In this document: piece after piece, positions 43,983-53,052 of the stretch
Layout of the letters: every line of letters starts with the position of its first letter
Position numbering within the stretch: position 1 is the first letter of the stretch
Source of the DNA: Paracoccus aerodenitrificans
Lineage (GTDB): Bacteria > Pseudomonadota > Alphaproteobacteria > Rhodobacterales > Rhodobacteraceae
Length of the DNA stretch: 64,000 nt
Assembly: GCF_027913215.1 (NCBI RefSeq)
Contig: NZ_CP115784.1
Coordinates: 1,240,001-1,304,000, forward strand
Reading direction: 5' to 3'
Position numbers and translations under genes: made by a program
Notes under the pieces: generated by a model
Databases searched by the model: none
What the model saw: the letters and a program-made list of their open reading frames with translations, nothing else
What the model was told of the DNA's origin: nothing

Positions 43983-46085
43983 ATGCCCCACTCGCCCGCC
44001 CGCCTGTCCATTCTTGCAACGGTCAGCACCTTCGCGCTCTGCGCGACCGCCCTTGCTCAGCAGACCGGCACTGCCGAAACCACTGCCGTGGACAATCCGG
44101 TCTTCGTTCTGGGGACGGTCTATCTGGATGCCGAGGATGTTGCGGGCTATGTCGCAAGCGGTGCTCAGGTCTCGAAATCGCTGACGCCGATCTCGGAACA
44201 GCAGCAGGCGATCTCGGTGGTGACGCGGGACCAGATCGACGATCAGGGTGCGCAGAATCTCGGTCAGGCGCTCAGCTACAGCTCCGGGATCAATGCCGAG
44301 CCGTTCGGCGCGGATCCCCGTTTCGATGCGCCGACCATGCGCGGGTTCGAATCCTCGGGTGCCCAATATGTGAACGGTCTGCGCCAAAGCCGGTATTTCG
44401 GCGGGGTGAGCTATGAAACCTACGGGATGCAGCAGATCGAGGTCATGCGCGGCCCGTCATCGGCGCTTTATGGTCCGGGCAGCCCGATCGGCATCATCAA
44501 CCAGGTGCAGAAACGTGCCCAGTCGGCAGATTTCTCGGAAGTGGGTGTCGGCTATGACAGCAATCAGAGCGGTCAGGTCTTTTTCGACATCAACCGCGCC
44601 GCCTCGGATACGCTGTCATGGCGTTTCACCGGGATCGGTCGCGATGAGCAGACCCAGATCGATGAGCTGACCAATGAGCGCGCCTATCTGGCAGGGGCGT
44701 TGCGCTGGAACCCGGATGCGATGACCACCATCGATGTGATGGCGTCCTACACCAAAGATTCCCCGATCTCGCCCACCGGCGTTCCCTATGCGCTGACCGA
44801 AATCGCCGATGGGGACGATCTGCGCGAGATGTATACCGGGCAGGAAAACTGGGACGACAGCGACCGCAAGATGTGGAATATCGGGGTTGAGGTCAGCCGC
44901 GATCTGGATAATGGCTGGACGCTGAGCCAAGGGTTCCGCTACGAGAAATTCGACTGGGACTATACCGGCACCTATGTCAGCACCGGCGCGGTCGTGAACC
45001 CGGACGGGACGTTCCTGCGCGGATCGAGCTGGCAGAGCGAAAGCACCGAAAGCCTCAGCCTCGATACGCGCCTGAACGGAGAAGTCACGACAGGGCAGGC
45101 GGTGCATCAGCTTCTTGTCGGTGTGGATGTCCGCAAATATGACGCCGATGAGACCAGCCAGATTCAGCGTGATACCACCATCTTCAACTGGCGCGATCCG
45201 GGCGCCTATGTCGCGCCGCCCGAAATGACAATCGCCCGCAGCAGCGGTGAGACGACGCTGAAGCAGGTTGGCGTCTATGCGCAGGATGAGATCATCTATG
45301 GCAATTGGCACGGCACGGCCGGGCTGCGTTACGACTGGGCAAAGCAGACCGGCGATCAGTACGATGTGCCGTCGGAATATGAGGAAGATGAAGTGACTGG
45401 CCGCGCGGGCCTGTCCTATGTCTTCGCGAACGGGCTGATGCCTTATCTCAGCTATGCGACTTCGTTCGATCCGCAAACCGGGCTGAACGAAAACGAAGAT
45501 CCGCTGAAGCCGACCAAGGGCTATCAGTGGGAAGCGGGGGTAAAATACCAGCCGACCTCGTTTGACGGGCTGATCACGGCATCGGTCTATGATCTGCGTC
45601 AGACCAATGTGAACCAGTATGCCGGACGCAATGATGCGGGTAATCTGCTGTATTATCAGGTCGGCGAGGTCAAATCCCGCGGTCTGGAACTGGAGGCCAC
45701 GGCAGAGCTGAACGCTGCGTGGAAGATCCGCGCCAGCTATGCCTATAACGATACCGAACAGCAGGGCGGCACCAATACCGGCCAGCCAATGTGGAACGCG
45801 CCGCGCCATTCGGCAAATCTGTGGGTGGATTACGATTTCGCCAACGGGCTCGAACTGGGCGGCGGGCTGCGCTATATCGGTGAGCGTGACAACGTCAACA
45901 ATACGATTGAACTCGACTCCTATACGCTTGTGGATGCCGCTGCCCGCTATACGCGCGGCAATGTCGAGGCCAGTCTGAACCTGTCGAACCTCACCGATGA
46001 GACCTATCTGGCCACCTGCAGCTGGTTCGGCTGCTATTACGGAGAGGGCCGCACCGCCTCTGCGAAGGTCACCTACAAGTGGTGA
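43983..46085 (+). CDS. TonB-dependent siderophore receptor
   Basis: 700 residues with signal peptide (LSILATVSTFALCATALAQ). The plug domain reads SKSLTPISEQQQAISVVTRDQIDDQGAQNLGQALSYSSGINAEPFG...RGFESSGAQYVNGLRQ and IEVMRGPSSALYGPGSPIGIINQVQKR, diagnostic of the FhuA/ferrichrome-type group. The beta-barrel ends in an aromatic residue (KVTYKW), as required for outer-membrane insertion. It imports a ferric siderophore, probably hydroxamate type given the downstream fhu-like genes. Its stop overlaps the binding-protein gene start. Confidence 0.95.
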   Translation: MPHSPARLSILATVSTFALCATALAQQTGTAETTAVDNPVFVLGTVYLDAEDVAGYVASGAQVSKSLTPISEQQQAISVVTRDQIDDQGAQNLGQALSYSSGINAEPFGADPRFDAPTMRGFESSGAQYVNGLRQSRYFGGVSYETYGMQQIEVMRGPSSALYGPGSPIGIINQVQKRAQSADFSEVGVGYDSNQSGQVFFDINRAASDTLSWRFTGIGRDEQTQIDELTNERAYLAGALRWNPDAMTTIDVMASYTKDSPISPTGVPYALTEIADGDDLREMYTGQENWDDSDRKMWNIGVEVSRDLDNGWTLSQGFRYEKFDWDYTGTYVSTGAVVNPDGTFLRGSSWQSESTESLSLDTRLNGEVTTGQAVHQLLVGVDVRKYDADETSQIQRDTTIFNWRDPGAYVAPPEMTIARSSGETTLKQVGVYAQDEIIYGNWHGTAGLRYDWAKQTGDQYDVPSEYEEDEVTGRAGLSYVFANGLMPYLSYATSFDPQTGLNENEDPLKPTKGYQWEAGVKYQPTSFDGLITASVYDLRQTNVNQYAGRNDAGNLLYYQVGEVKSRGLELEATAELNAAWKIRASYAYNDTEQQGGTNTGQPMWNAPRHSANLWVDYDFANGLELGGGLRYIGERDNVNNTIELDSYTLVDAAARYTRGNVEASLNLSNLTDETYLATCSWFGCYYGEGRTASAKVTYKW

Positions 46086-47002
46086 CCGGACGGGCCGCCA
46101 CGTATAGGCCCGACCGACGCCATCTTCTTGCCGCCGCCGCTGCGATGCTGGCGGCGGCGGGTTTTTCGCCCCGGATGGGTTCCGCGCAACCGGCCGCGCC
46201 AAGGCTCGCCGCGATTGACTGGGCGATGATGGAGACCGCGATGTTCATCGGTCACATGCCGGTCGCCGCTGCCGAGTTGTTACAGTTTCGCGAAACCGTG
46301 CCGCCGGGTCTTGTCCCCGGTGAGGTGGTAGATCTGGGTCTGCGGGGCAGTCCGAATTACGAGTTGCTGCAACTGATCCTCCCCGATCTGATCCTGAGTT
46401 CGCCCTATTACACCGCCTATGAGCAGCGTTTGCAGCAGATCGCGCCCGTCATCTCGCTGGAATTCTTCGTGCCGTCAGAGCCGCCTCTGCCGAAGGCGCT
46501 TCAGGCGCTGAGCCTGCTTGCCGAGGGAATCGGCGATCCCGACGCGGGCAGGCGTGCGCAGCAGAAGGCCGGGCAGGCTCTGGCCTCGGCGGCATCCGGT
46601 TTGCGTGATCTGGTGGATCGCCCGCTTTGTCTTGTCGAGGTCGGCGATTCCCGGCATTTGCGGACATTCGGTTTCGACAGCCTGTTCGGCAGTACGCTGG
46701 ATCATATGGGGCTGCAAAACGGCTGGTCCGGCCAGACCGAATTCAGCTTTCTGGCGCCGGTCCCGATCGAGCGGCTGGCGGATTTTCCCGATGCCGCCAT
46801 TATCGTCATCGGTCCGGTCCCGCCCGAGGCGCTTCGCAGCCTGTCGCGCAGCGTTCTGTGGCGGGCGCTTCCTGCGGTCAGCGAAGGCCGCGTCTATCAA
46901 TTGCCTGCGCTGAATGCCTTTGGCGGTGCGTGGTCGGCGGTGGCCTTTGCCCGCGCTCTTGAAACCGCGATGCGCTCGGGTCCGGTCGGGGCGCTTGCAT
47001 GA
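46079..47002 (+). CDS. fhuD: Iron-siderophore ABC transporter substrate-binding protein (FhuD-like)
   Basis: 307 residues. The N-terminus has a twin-arginine-like signal (RPDRRHLLAAAAAMLAAAG), common in FhuD proteins. The mature part follows the class III binding protein pattern (RLAAIDWAMMETAMFIGHMPVAAAE; DLGLRGSPNYELLQLILPDLILSSPYY; QIAPVISLEFF). GTG at 46,079 or 46,082 are both possible starts; the second gives a four-base overlap with the receptor stop. Overlaps fhuB by ATGA. Confidence 0.9.
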   Translation: MVTGRAATYRPDRRHLLAAAAAMLAAAGFSPRMGSAQPAAPRLAAIDWAMMETAMFIGHMPVAAAELLQFRETVPPGLVPGEVVDLGLRGSPNYELLQLILPDLILSSPYYTAYEQRLQQIAPVISLEFFVPSEPPLPKALQALSLLAEGIGDPDAGRRAQQKAGQALASAASGLRDLVDRPLCLVEVGDSRHLRTFGFDSLFGSTLDHMGLQNGWSGQTEFSFLAPVPIERLADFPDAAIIVIGPVPPEALRSLSRSVLWRALPAVSEGRVYQLPALNAFGGAWSAVAFARALETAMRSGPVGALA

Positions 47003-49005
47003 GCGGCGGGATTGTCACGTCATCCCGGCCCGTCCGCGGCATGGTGCCGGGGATCGTTCTCGCGGTCGCCTGTGTCGCGCTGCTGCTGTGGCTTCTGTCG
47101 GCGCTGCGTCTGTTGCCGCTGGCGGACTGGCCCGGCTGGCCGCTGCGCGCCGAGGCGATGAGCCTCGATCAGATCAGGCTGGCCTTCGGGCTGATGCCGC
47201 GCGGCGTGATTGCGCTGATCGCAGGTGCCGCGCTTGGCCTCTCCGGAGCGATCCTGCAAGTCGTGTTCCGCAACCCGGTCGCCGATCCGACGACTCTGGG
47301 GATTTCATCGGGCGCACAGCTTGCCCTTGTGCTGGCGACGGTGTTTTCCCCGGCGCTGCTGGAGGCCGGTCGCTGGCCCGTGGCGATGGGCGGTGCGGCG
47401 CTTTCGGCGGGGATGGTTCTGCTGATCGGCGCACAAAGAGCCTTCGCTCCGGTCACGATGGTGATCGCCGGAATGCTGGTCGGCATGACCGCCAGTGCGA
47501 TTGCGACCGCGATCACGCTGGCGCAGGGCCGGTATCTTCTGTCTCTGGTGATCTGGAATGGCGGCTCATTGGTGCAGCAGGACTGGTCCGGGGTGCGGGT
47601 GCTGGCGCTGATCCTGATCGGTTGCGGCGCGGCCGCCATGCTGATGGCCCGACCGCTGCGGGTGTTGTCGCTTGGGGCGCAGGGCGCAAGCGGGCTTGGA
47701 ATGAATGTCGTCATGGTCCGGCTGGCGGCGGTGACGGTCTCGGTGATTCTGGCGGCCTCTGTGTCCGCCGAGCTTGGGCTGATCGGTTTCGTCGGGCTGG
47801 CCGGTCCCGCTTTGGCCCGCACGCTCGGGGTGCGCGGGATTGGCGGGCTGCTGGTCGCCGCGCCGGTGATCGGGGCGCTGATCCTGTCGGTCTGCGACGG
47901 GCTGGTGCTGGCCGTCGCCGGGCTGAGCGGAGAGATGTTCCCGACCGGCGCTTTGACCGGGCTGATCGGCGGGCCGTTGCTGATCTGGCTGCTGCCCCGT
48001 CTGCGCGGCTCGACCCCGCCCGGAACCGAAAGCAATGAGGGACCCGCGCCAAGGCGCGATCATCCCGGACGGCTGCTGTTCGTTCTGGCAGGCGTGCTTG
48101 TCGTCTCATCTCTGATCCTTGTCTGGATCGGCCGGGTTCCGCAAGGATGGGCCGTGCTGGACTGGGACAGCTTCACCGCCTTTCTGCCGATGCGCTTGCC
48201 CAGACTGATCGCAGCAGGGGCTGCCGGTGCGGCTCTGGCGCTTGCGGGCGCGATCCTTCAGCGTATGACCGCCAACCCGCTTGCCTCGCCCGAGGTTCTG
48301 GGCGTCTCGGGCGGTGCGGCACTTGGCTATGCCGCCACGGTCTTTATGATTGCTGCTCCGGGCAGCGCGATGCTGGCTGCCGGAAGCATGGCGGGGGCGG
48401 CGGTGGCGCTTGCGCTGCTGGCCAGCTTCACCTCACGCCGGGATATGCCGCCTGAAAGGGTGCTGCTGGCCGGGATTGCCGTTTCCGCATTCTCGGCTGC
48501 GGTGCTGTCTGCGGTGATGGCAATCGGCGATACGCGCAGTTTCCGGGTGCTGGCATGGCTCAGCGGGTCATCCTCTGGCGTCGGCATGAGGGGGGCGCTG
48601 ATGCTGGCCGGGATCGCCGTATCGCTGCTGATCGCATCTTTGCTGGCGCGGCGCTCGCTTGCCTTGCTGCCTCTGGGCGAGGGCGTCGCCAGCGGACTTG
48701 GGCTGAAGCTGCGGCAGGCGCGTCTGGTACTGATCCTGCTGGCCGGGATTGCGACGGGGGCGGCCACGATCCTTGTCGGGCCGATGTCCTTTGTCGGGCT
48801 GATGGCACCGCATATGGCGCGGCGGGCAGGGCTGGCGCAGCCGGGGCCGCATGTGGCGGGTGCTGCGCTGATCGGCGCCATCCTGATGATCGCCGCCGAT
48901 TTCGGCGCCCGCATGGCGGGTTTCCCCTATGAATTGCCGCTTGGCCTGTTCGCATCGCTGATCGGGGCTCCGTGGCTTATCTGGTTGATTATGAGGCGCG
49001 TATGA
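46999..49005 (+). CDS. fhuB: Fe3+-hydroxamate ABC transporter permease, fused FhuB type
   Basis: 668 residues made of two consecutive FecCD/BtuC permease halves, as in FhuB. First half has RGVIALIAGAALGLSGAILQVVFRNPVADPTTLGISSGAQ; second half repeats it as RLPRLIAAGAAGAALALAGAILQRMTANPLASPEVLGVSGGAAL. The ATPase contact segments GLIGFVGLAGPALARTLGV and SFVGLMAPHMARRAG occur once per half. About 18-20 membrane segments. One gene therefore supplies both permease subunits. ATGA overlaps on both sides. Confidence 0.95.
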   Translation: MSGGIVTSSRPVRGMVPGIVLAVACVALLLWLLSALRLLPLADWPGWPLRAEAMSLDQIRLAFGLMPRGVIALIAGAALGLSGAILQVVFRNPVADPTTLGISSGAQLALVLATVFSPALLEAGRWPVAMGGAALSAGMVLLIGAQRAFAPVTMVIAGMLVGMTASAIATAITLAQGRYLLSLVIWNGGSLVQQDWSGVRVLALILIGCGAAAMLMARPLRVLSLGAQGASGLGMNVVMVRLAAVTVSVILAASVSAELGLIGFVGLAGPALARTLGVRGIGGLLVAAPVIGALILSVCDGLVLAVAGLSGEMFPTGALTGLIGGPLLIWLLPRLRGSTPPGTESNEGPAPRRDHPGRLLFVLAGVLVVSSLILVWIGRVPQGWAVLDWDSFTAFLPMRLPRLIAAGAAGAALALAGAILQRMTANPLASPEVLGVSGGAALGYAATVFMIAAPGSAMLAAGSMAGAAVALALLASFTSRRDMPPERVLLAGIAVSAFSAAVLSAVMAIGDTRSFRVLAWLSGSSSGVGMRGALMLAGIAVSLLIASLLARRSLALLPLGEGVASGLGLKLRQARLVLILLAGIATGAATILVGPMSFVGLMAPHMARRAGLAQPGPHVAGAALIGAILMIAADFGARMAGFPYELPLGLFASLIGAPWLIWLIMRRV

Positions 49006-49778
49006 CGACAGAGCCGGTTTTCCGCATTGACGGACTCAGCGTCGAGGTCCCGGGCCGCCAGTTGCTGGACGGGCTGTGGCTCGATTTGCCCGCCGGTCAG
49101 GTGATCGGGCTGATCGGACATAACGGCTCGGGCAAGTCCACGCTTCTGAAGTCGCTGGCGCGGCAAATCCCATTCACCGGCGATGTCGCGTTCGAGGGCC
49201 GGATGCTGCGCGACTGGCCCGCACGCGACCTTGCCCGGCGTCTGGCCTTTCTGCCCCAGCATCCGCCCCCTGCCGAGGGCATGACGGTGCGTGAACTGAC
49301 CGCGCTTGGCCGCTATCCCTGGCACGGAGCGCTCGGGCGCTTTTCCGCCCCGGATCGCGATGCGGTGACGGCGGCACTTGAGGAATGCGGGCTGGAGCCA
49401 TTCGCCGATCGTCTGGTCGATACGCTGTCGGGCGGTGAGCGGCAGCGGGCGTGGCTGTCGATGATGGTCGCGCAGCAGGCCGGAACCCTGCTTCTGGACG
49501 AGCCGATCTCGGCGCTCGATATCGCCCATGCGGTCGATGTACTGGCTCTGGTGCGCCGCATGACGCGCGAACAGGGCCGCACCGCGATCATCGTTCTGCA
49601 TGAGGTGAACATGGCCGCGCGGTTCTGCGACCATATCGTCGCGCTCCGGGGCGCGAAACTGGCCATGCAGGGCACCCCGCGCGATCTGATGCAGCCTGGA
49701 ACGCTGCGCGATATTTACGGGCTGCGCATGGAAATCCTGCAACGCGAGGACGGCCAGCCGGTCGCCATTCCTGCCTGA
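49002..49778 (+). CDS. fhuC: Iron-siderophore ABC transporter ATP-binding protein
   Basis: 258 residues. Walker A GHNGSGKSTLLKSLARQ, signature LSGGERQRAWLSMMVAQQ, Walker B TLLLDEPISALDIAHAVDVL, switch His in IIVLHEVNMAARFCDHIVAL. This is the FecE/FhuC class with the long Q-loop LPQHPPPAEGMTVRELTALGRYPWHG. ATG 49,002 overlaps the permease stop (ATGA). It ends the siderophore operon. Confidence 0.95.
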   Translation: MTTEPVFRIDGLSVEVPGRQLLDGLWLDLPAGQVIGLIGHNGSGKSTLLKSLARQIPFTGDVAFEGRMLRDWPARDLARRLAFLPQHPPPAEGMTVRELTALGRYPWHGALGRFSAPDRDAVTAALEECGLEPFADRLVDTLSGGERQRAWLSMMVAQQAGTLLLDEPISALDIAHAVDVLALVRRMTREQGRTAIIVLHEVNMAARFCDHIVALRGAKLAMQGTPRDLMQPGTLRDIYGLRMEILQREDGQPVAIPA

Positions 49779-49896
49779 AGCCTTACAACTGGGCGATTGC
49801 CTAACCCGGTCCTGCCGCGTAATGAGGAGGGGGCCGGTGCTTGCCGGTTTTCTATATCATCTCCGCAAGGAAATGATAAAAAAGGAAAACAGCGAA

Positions 49897-51354
49897 ATGT
49901 CTGAGATTGTCTTTCCTGTCATCCTCAGCGGAGGCTCGGGCACGCGTCTCTGGCCCTTGTCGCGTAAATCCTATCCCAAGCAGTTTGTGGAGCTTCTCGG
50001 CGACGAAACCCTGTTCCAGCAGGCGGGGCTGCGCTTTTCCGGGGCGGAGGCCGAAGCAGAGGGATTCCAGCCGCCCGTCATCGTCACTGGAGGCGATTTC
50101 CGTTTTGCCGTGATCGAACAGCTTTCGAATGTCGGCGTCGATCCGGGCGCGGTCATTATCGAACCCGAGCCGCGTAATACGGCTCCGGCCGTTTTGACCG
50201 CTGCCTTCTATCTTCTGGCCCGCGATCCCGAGGCGATCATGCTGGTGGCCCCATCGGATCATGCGATCCCGGATGCTGATGCGTTCCGGCAGGCGGTCCG
50301 TCGCGGGCTTCCGGCAGTTGCGCAGGGAAAGATCGTCACATTCGGCATCACCCCGGACCGGCCCGAAACGGGCTACGGATATCTGGAACTCTCCGATGCG
50401 CCGGACGGCTCGGGCGAGACATCCGATCTGGTGCGCTTCGTCGAAAAGCCGGATGCGGCAACGGCGGTCGACATGCTGGAATCGCGTCGGTTTCTGTGGA
50501 ATGCGGGGATTTTCCTTGCCCGTGCCGCCGATATGGTCGAGGCGTTCCGCAAACACGCCCCCGATATCGTCGAACCTGTCTCGACCGCATTGAAGGATGC
50601 GACCTCGGATCTGGGTTTTCTGCGTCTCGCACCCGATGAATATGCGAAGGCACCGTCGATTTCGGTCGATTATGCGGTGATGGAGAAGGCGGATAATCTG
50701 GCCGTCGTGCCGTTTTCGGATGGCTGGTCCGATCTTGGCGGATGGGATGCGGTCTGGCGCGAGCAGGGGCCGGATGAAAACGGGGTTGCCGTCTCGGGCG
50801 AGGCGCAGGCCATAGATTGCCGCGACACGCTTCTGCGCTCTGAATCGGAAGGGCAGGTGCTGGTCGGGATCGGTCTGGACAATCTCATCGCCATTGCCAT
50901 GCCCGATGCGGTTCTGGTCGCACCGAAGGACCGGGCGCAGGATGTGCGCAAGGCAGTCGATCTGCTGAAGGCGAAAAACATCCCGCAGGCAGAGACCCTG
51001 CCGCGCGATTACCGCCCCTGGGGCTGGTATGAAACGCTGGTTCTGGGGCCGCGTTTTCAGGTCAAGCGCATCGTCGTCAATCCGGGCGCCTCGCTGAGCC
51101 TGCAAAGCCATCACCACCGGGCGGAACACTGGATCGTCGTCGAAGGCACCGCGCGGGTGACGGTCGATGATCAGGTCAAGCTGGTGACCGAGAACCAGTC
51201 TGTCTATGTGCCGCTTGGCGCGGTTCACCGGATGGAAAATCCCGGCAAGCTGCCGATGGTGCTGATCGAGGTTCAGACCGGTTCTTATCTGGGTGAGGAC
51301 GATATTATCCGCTATGAGGATATCTATGCCCGTGGGCAGGGGGCGAGGGGCTGA
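49897..51354 (+). CDS. manC: Mannose-1-phosphate guanylyltransferase/mannose-6-phosphate isomerase
   Basis: 485 residues. N-terminal nucleotidyltransferase: PVILSGGSGTRLWPLSRKSYPKQF, then TPDRPETGYGYLE and FVEKPD, WNAGIF. C-terminal type II phosphomannose isomerase cupin from about residue 370: YRPWGWYETLVLGPRFQVKRIVVNPGASLSLQSHHHRAEHWIVVEGTA. The bifunctional enzyme interconverts fructose-6-P and mannose-6-P and makes GDP-mannose. ATG 49,897 follows AAAGGA; upstream in-frame starts have poorer spacing. TGATG-coupled to manB. Confidence 0.95.
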   Translation: MSEIVFPVILSGGSGTRLWPLSRKSYPKQFVELLGDETLFQQAGLRFSGAEAEAEGFQPPVIVTGGDFRFAVIEQLSNVGVDPGAVIIEPEPRNTAPAVLTAAFYLLARDPEAIMLVAPSDHAIPDADAFRQAVRRGLPAVAQGKIVTFGITPDRPETGYGYLELSDAPDGSGETSDLVRFVEKPDAATAVDMLESRRFLWNAGIFLARAADMVEAFRKHAPDIVEPVSTALKDATSDLGFLRLAPDEYAKAPSISVDYAVMEKADNLAVVPFSDGWSDLGGWDAVWREQGPDENGVAVSGEAQAIDCRDTLLRSESEGQVLVGIGLDNLIAIAMPDAVLVAPKDRAQDVRKAVDLLKAKNIPQAETLPRDYRPWGWYETLVLGPRFQVKRIVVNPGASLSLQSHHHRAEHWIVVEGTARVTVDDQVKLVTENQSVYVPLGAVHRMENPGKLPMVLIEVQTGSYLGEDDIIRYEDIYARGQGARG

Positions 51355-52742
51355 TGGCTGCTCTGAGCTGTTTCAAGGCCTATGATATCCGGGGCCGTCT
51401 GGGCGAGAATCTGGATGCGGACATCGCCTTTCGCATCGGGCGCGGCTTTGCGCGGGCGCTTGGGGCGAAGCGGGTGGTTCTGGGTCGCGATATCCGTGCC
51501 TCAAGCGTTGAGCTTGCCGATGCGGTGGCGGATGCGCTGATCGCCGAAGGGGTCGAGGTTCTGGATCTGGGCCTTTGCGGGACCGAGGAAATGTATTTCG
51601 CCACCACGCATTTCGATGCTGACGGCGGCATCGAGGTGACCGCCTCGCATAATCCGATGGATTATAACGGCATGAAGATGGTCCGGGCCGGGTCGGCTCC
51701 GCTTGACGGGGCGACGGGTCTGGATGCGATCCGCAAACTGGCCGAGGCGGATGATTTCAGGGCGGCTCTGCCCGGTGGCAGCCGCCGCGATGTCTCGTTC
51801 GAGGCGCGGGCGGCCTATGTTGCGCGGGTTCTGGAATTCGTGGATGTCACCGCGCTGCGCCCGCTGAAAATCGTCGTGAATGCAGGCAATGGTGCGGCGG
51901 GGCCGACCTTTGACGCGATTGCCGACGAGCTGGCGCAGCTTGGCGCTCCGCTGGAGTTCATCCGCATCCATCACCAGCCCGACAGCAGCTTTCCGAACGG
52001 TATTCCCAACCCGCTTCTGCCTGAAAACCAGCCGGTGACGGCCAATGCCGTACGTGAGGCAGGCGCGGATCTGGGGATCGCCTGGGATGGCGATTTCGAC
52101 CGCTGCTTTTTCTTCGATGAGACCGGCAGCTTCATCGATGGCGAATATATCGTCGGTCTGCTGGCGGCGGCATTTCTGGCCCGAGAGCCGGGCGCACGCA
52201 TCGTCCATGACCCGCGCATCATCTGGAACACGCGCGATATCGTCGAAAGCACCGGTGGCACCGCGATCCAGTCCCGCACCGGCCATGCTTTCCTCAAGGC
52301 CGCTTTGCGGGAACATGACGCGGTTTATGGCGGCGAGATGTCCGCGCATCACTATTTCCGCGATTTCGTCTTTTGCGACAGCGGCATGATCCCGTGGCTT
52401 CTCGTAACCGAGCTGATGGGCCGGGCGAAGAAGCCGCTCTCGGATCTGGTGGCGGATCGCCGTGCCGCCTTTCCGTCATCCGGTGAGATCAATTTCGTCG
52501 TCGCCGATCCTGACGCCGCTCGTGCCCGTGTCGAAGAAATCTTCGGAGCGGAGGCGCAGGGCCGGGATGAAACGGACGGGTTGTCGCTGGACATGGGGAC
52601 ATGGCGGTTCAATCTGCGATCTTCCCAGACGGAGCCCGTGCTGCGACTGAACGCGGAATCGCGTGGAGACCGTGATTTGCTGGATCGGAGCGTCGCGAAA
52701 TTGCGGCGGTTGATCGATGAGGGCGAGTCGTTCGGGGGCTGA
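51354..52742 (+). CDS. manB: Phosphomannomutase/phosphoglucomutase
   Basis: 462 residues. Four domains of the alpha-D-phosphohexomutase family: FKAYDIRGRLGENLD at the start, the phosphoserine loop VTASHNPMDYNGMKMV near residue 100, the Mg loop AWDGDFDRCFFFD near 245, sugar loop GGEMSAHHYFRDF near 325, and the phosphate-binding LRSSQTEPVLRLNAES near the end. It supplies mannose-1-P to ManC, with which it is co-translated. Together they feed GDP-mannose for polysaccharide or LPS, though no glycosyltransferase genes are nearby. Confidence 0.95.
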   Translation: MAALSCFKAYDIRGRLGENLDADIAFRIGRGFARALGAKRVVLGRDIRASSVELADAVADALIAEGVEVLDLGLCGTEEMYFATTHFDADGGIEVTASHNPMDYNGMKMVRAGSAPLDGATGLDAIRKLAEADDFRAALPGGSRRDVSFEARAAYVARVLEFVDVTALRPLKIVVNAGNGAAGPTFDAIADELAQLGAPLEFIRIHHQPDSSFPNGIPNPLLPENQPVTANAVREAGADLGIAWDGDFDRCFFFDETGSFIDGEYIVGLLAAAFLAREPGARIVHDPRIIWNTRDIVESTGGTAIQSRTGHAFLKAALREHDAVYGGEMSAHHYFRDFVFCDSGMIPWLLVTELMGRAKKPLSDLVADRRAAFPSSGEINFVVADPDAARARVEEIFGAEAQGRDETDGLSLDMGTWRFNLRSSQTEPVLRLNAESRGDRDLLDRSVAKLRRLIDEGESFGG

Positions 52743-53052
52743 GGCAGGGATATGTCTGTTGCGCAAAAGACACATCTTTTGTTAAATGCCAGCAGCCCGG
52801 AAACCTTCCGCTTACCTTCGCGTTATGGCGGCGTGATCCGGGATAACGACCGCCGCCTGGTCCCGGAGCCGCCACCTCGGCTTCCGCCGGATCACACCTC
52901 TCCCCTCTTTCAATACTGTATGTCTCAACCACGCGTCATGCGCATGGTTCAGGACAATATCGGGTTGAAATGCCGCTCGAAACAGGCGCAGCTTTCTGCC
53001 ACAGAATGATGAATCGTCATTCCGACAGGCGCTGTGAAACAGGAGCATCGTC
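52743..53052. other. 310-base region between manB and aminotransferase
   Basis: No convincing gene. An 85-codon plus frame at 52,752-53,009 has an ATG close after AGGGA but its product (basic, Pro/Arg-rich, no recognisable family) looks like chance translation. The region is less GC-rich in places (TTTTGTTAAATG near 52,777). It probably holds the aminotransferase promoter; a GGAG lies ten bases before the ATG at 53,053. Confidence 0.4.

Noticed and set aside
52752..53009. 85-codon frame between manB and the aminotransferase gene
   Set aside because: Ribosome site spacing is short and the Pro/Arg-rich product resembles nothing known; kept only as a note in the intergenic entry.
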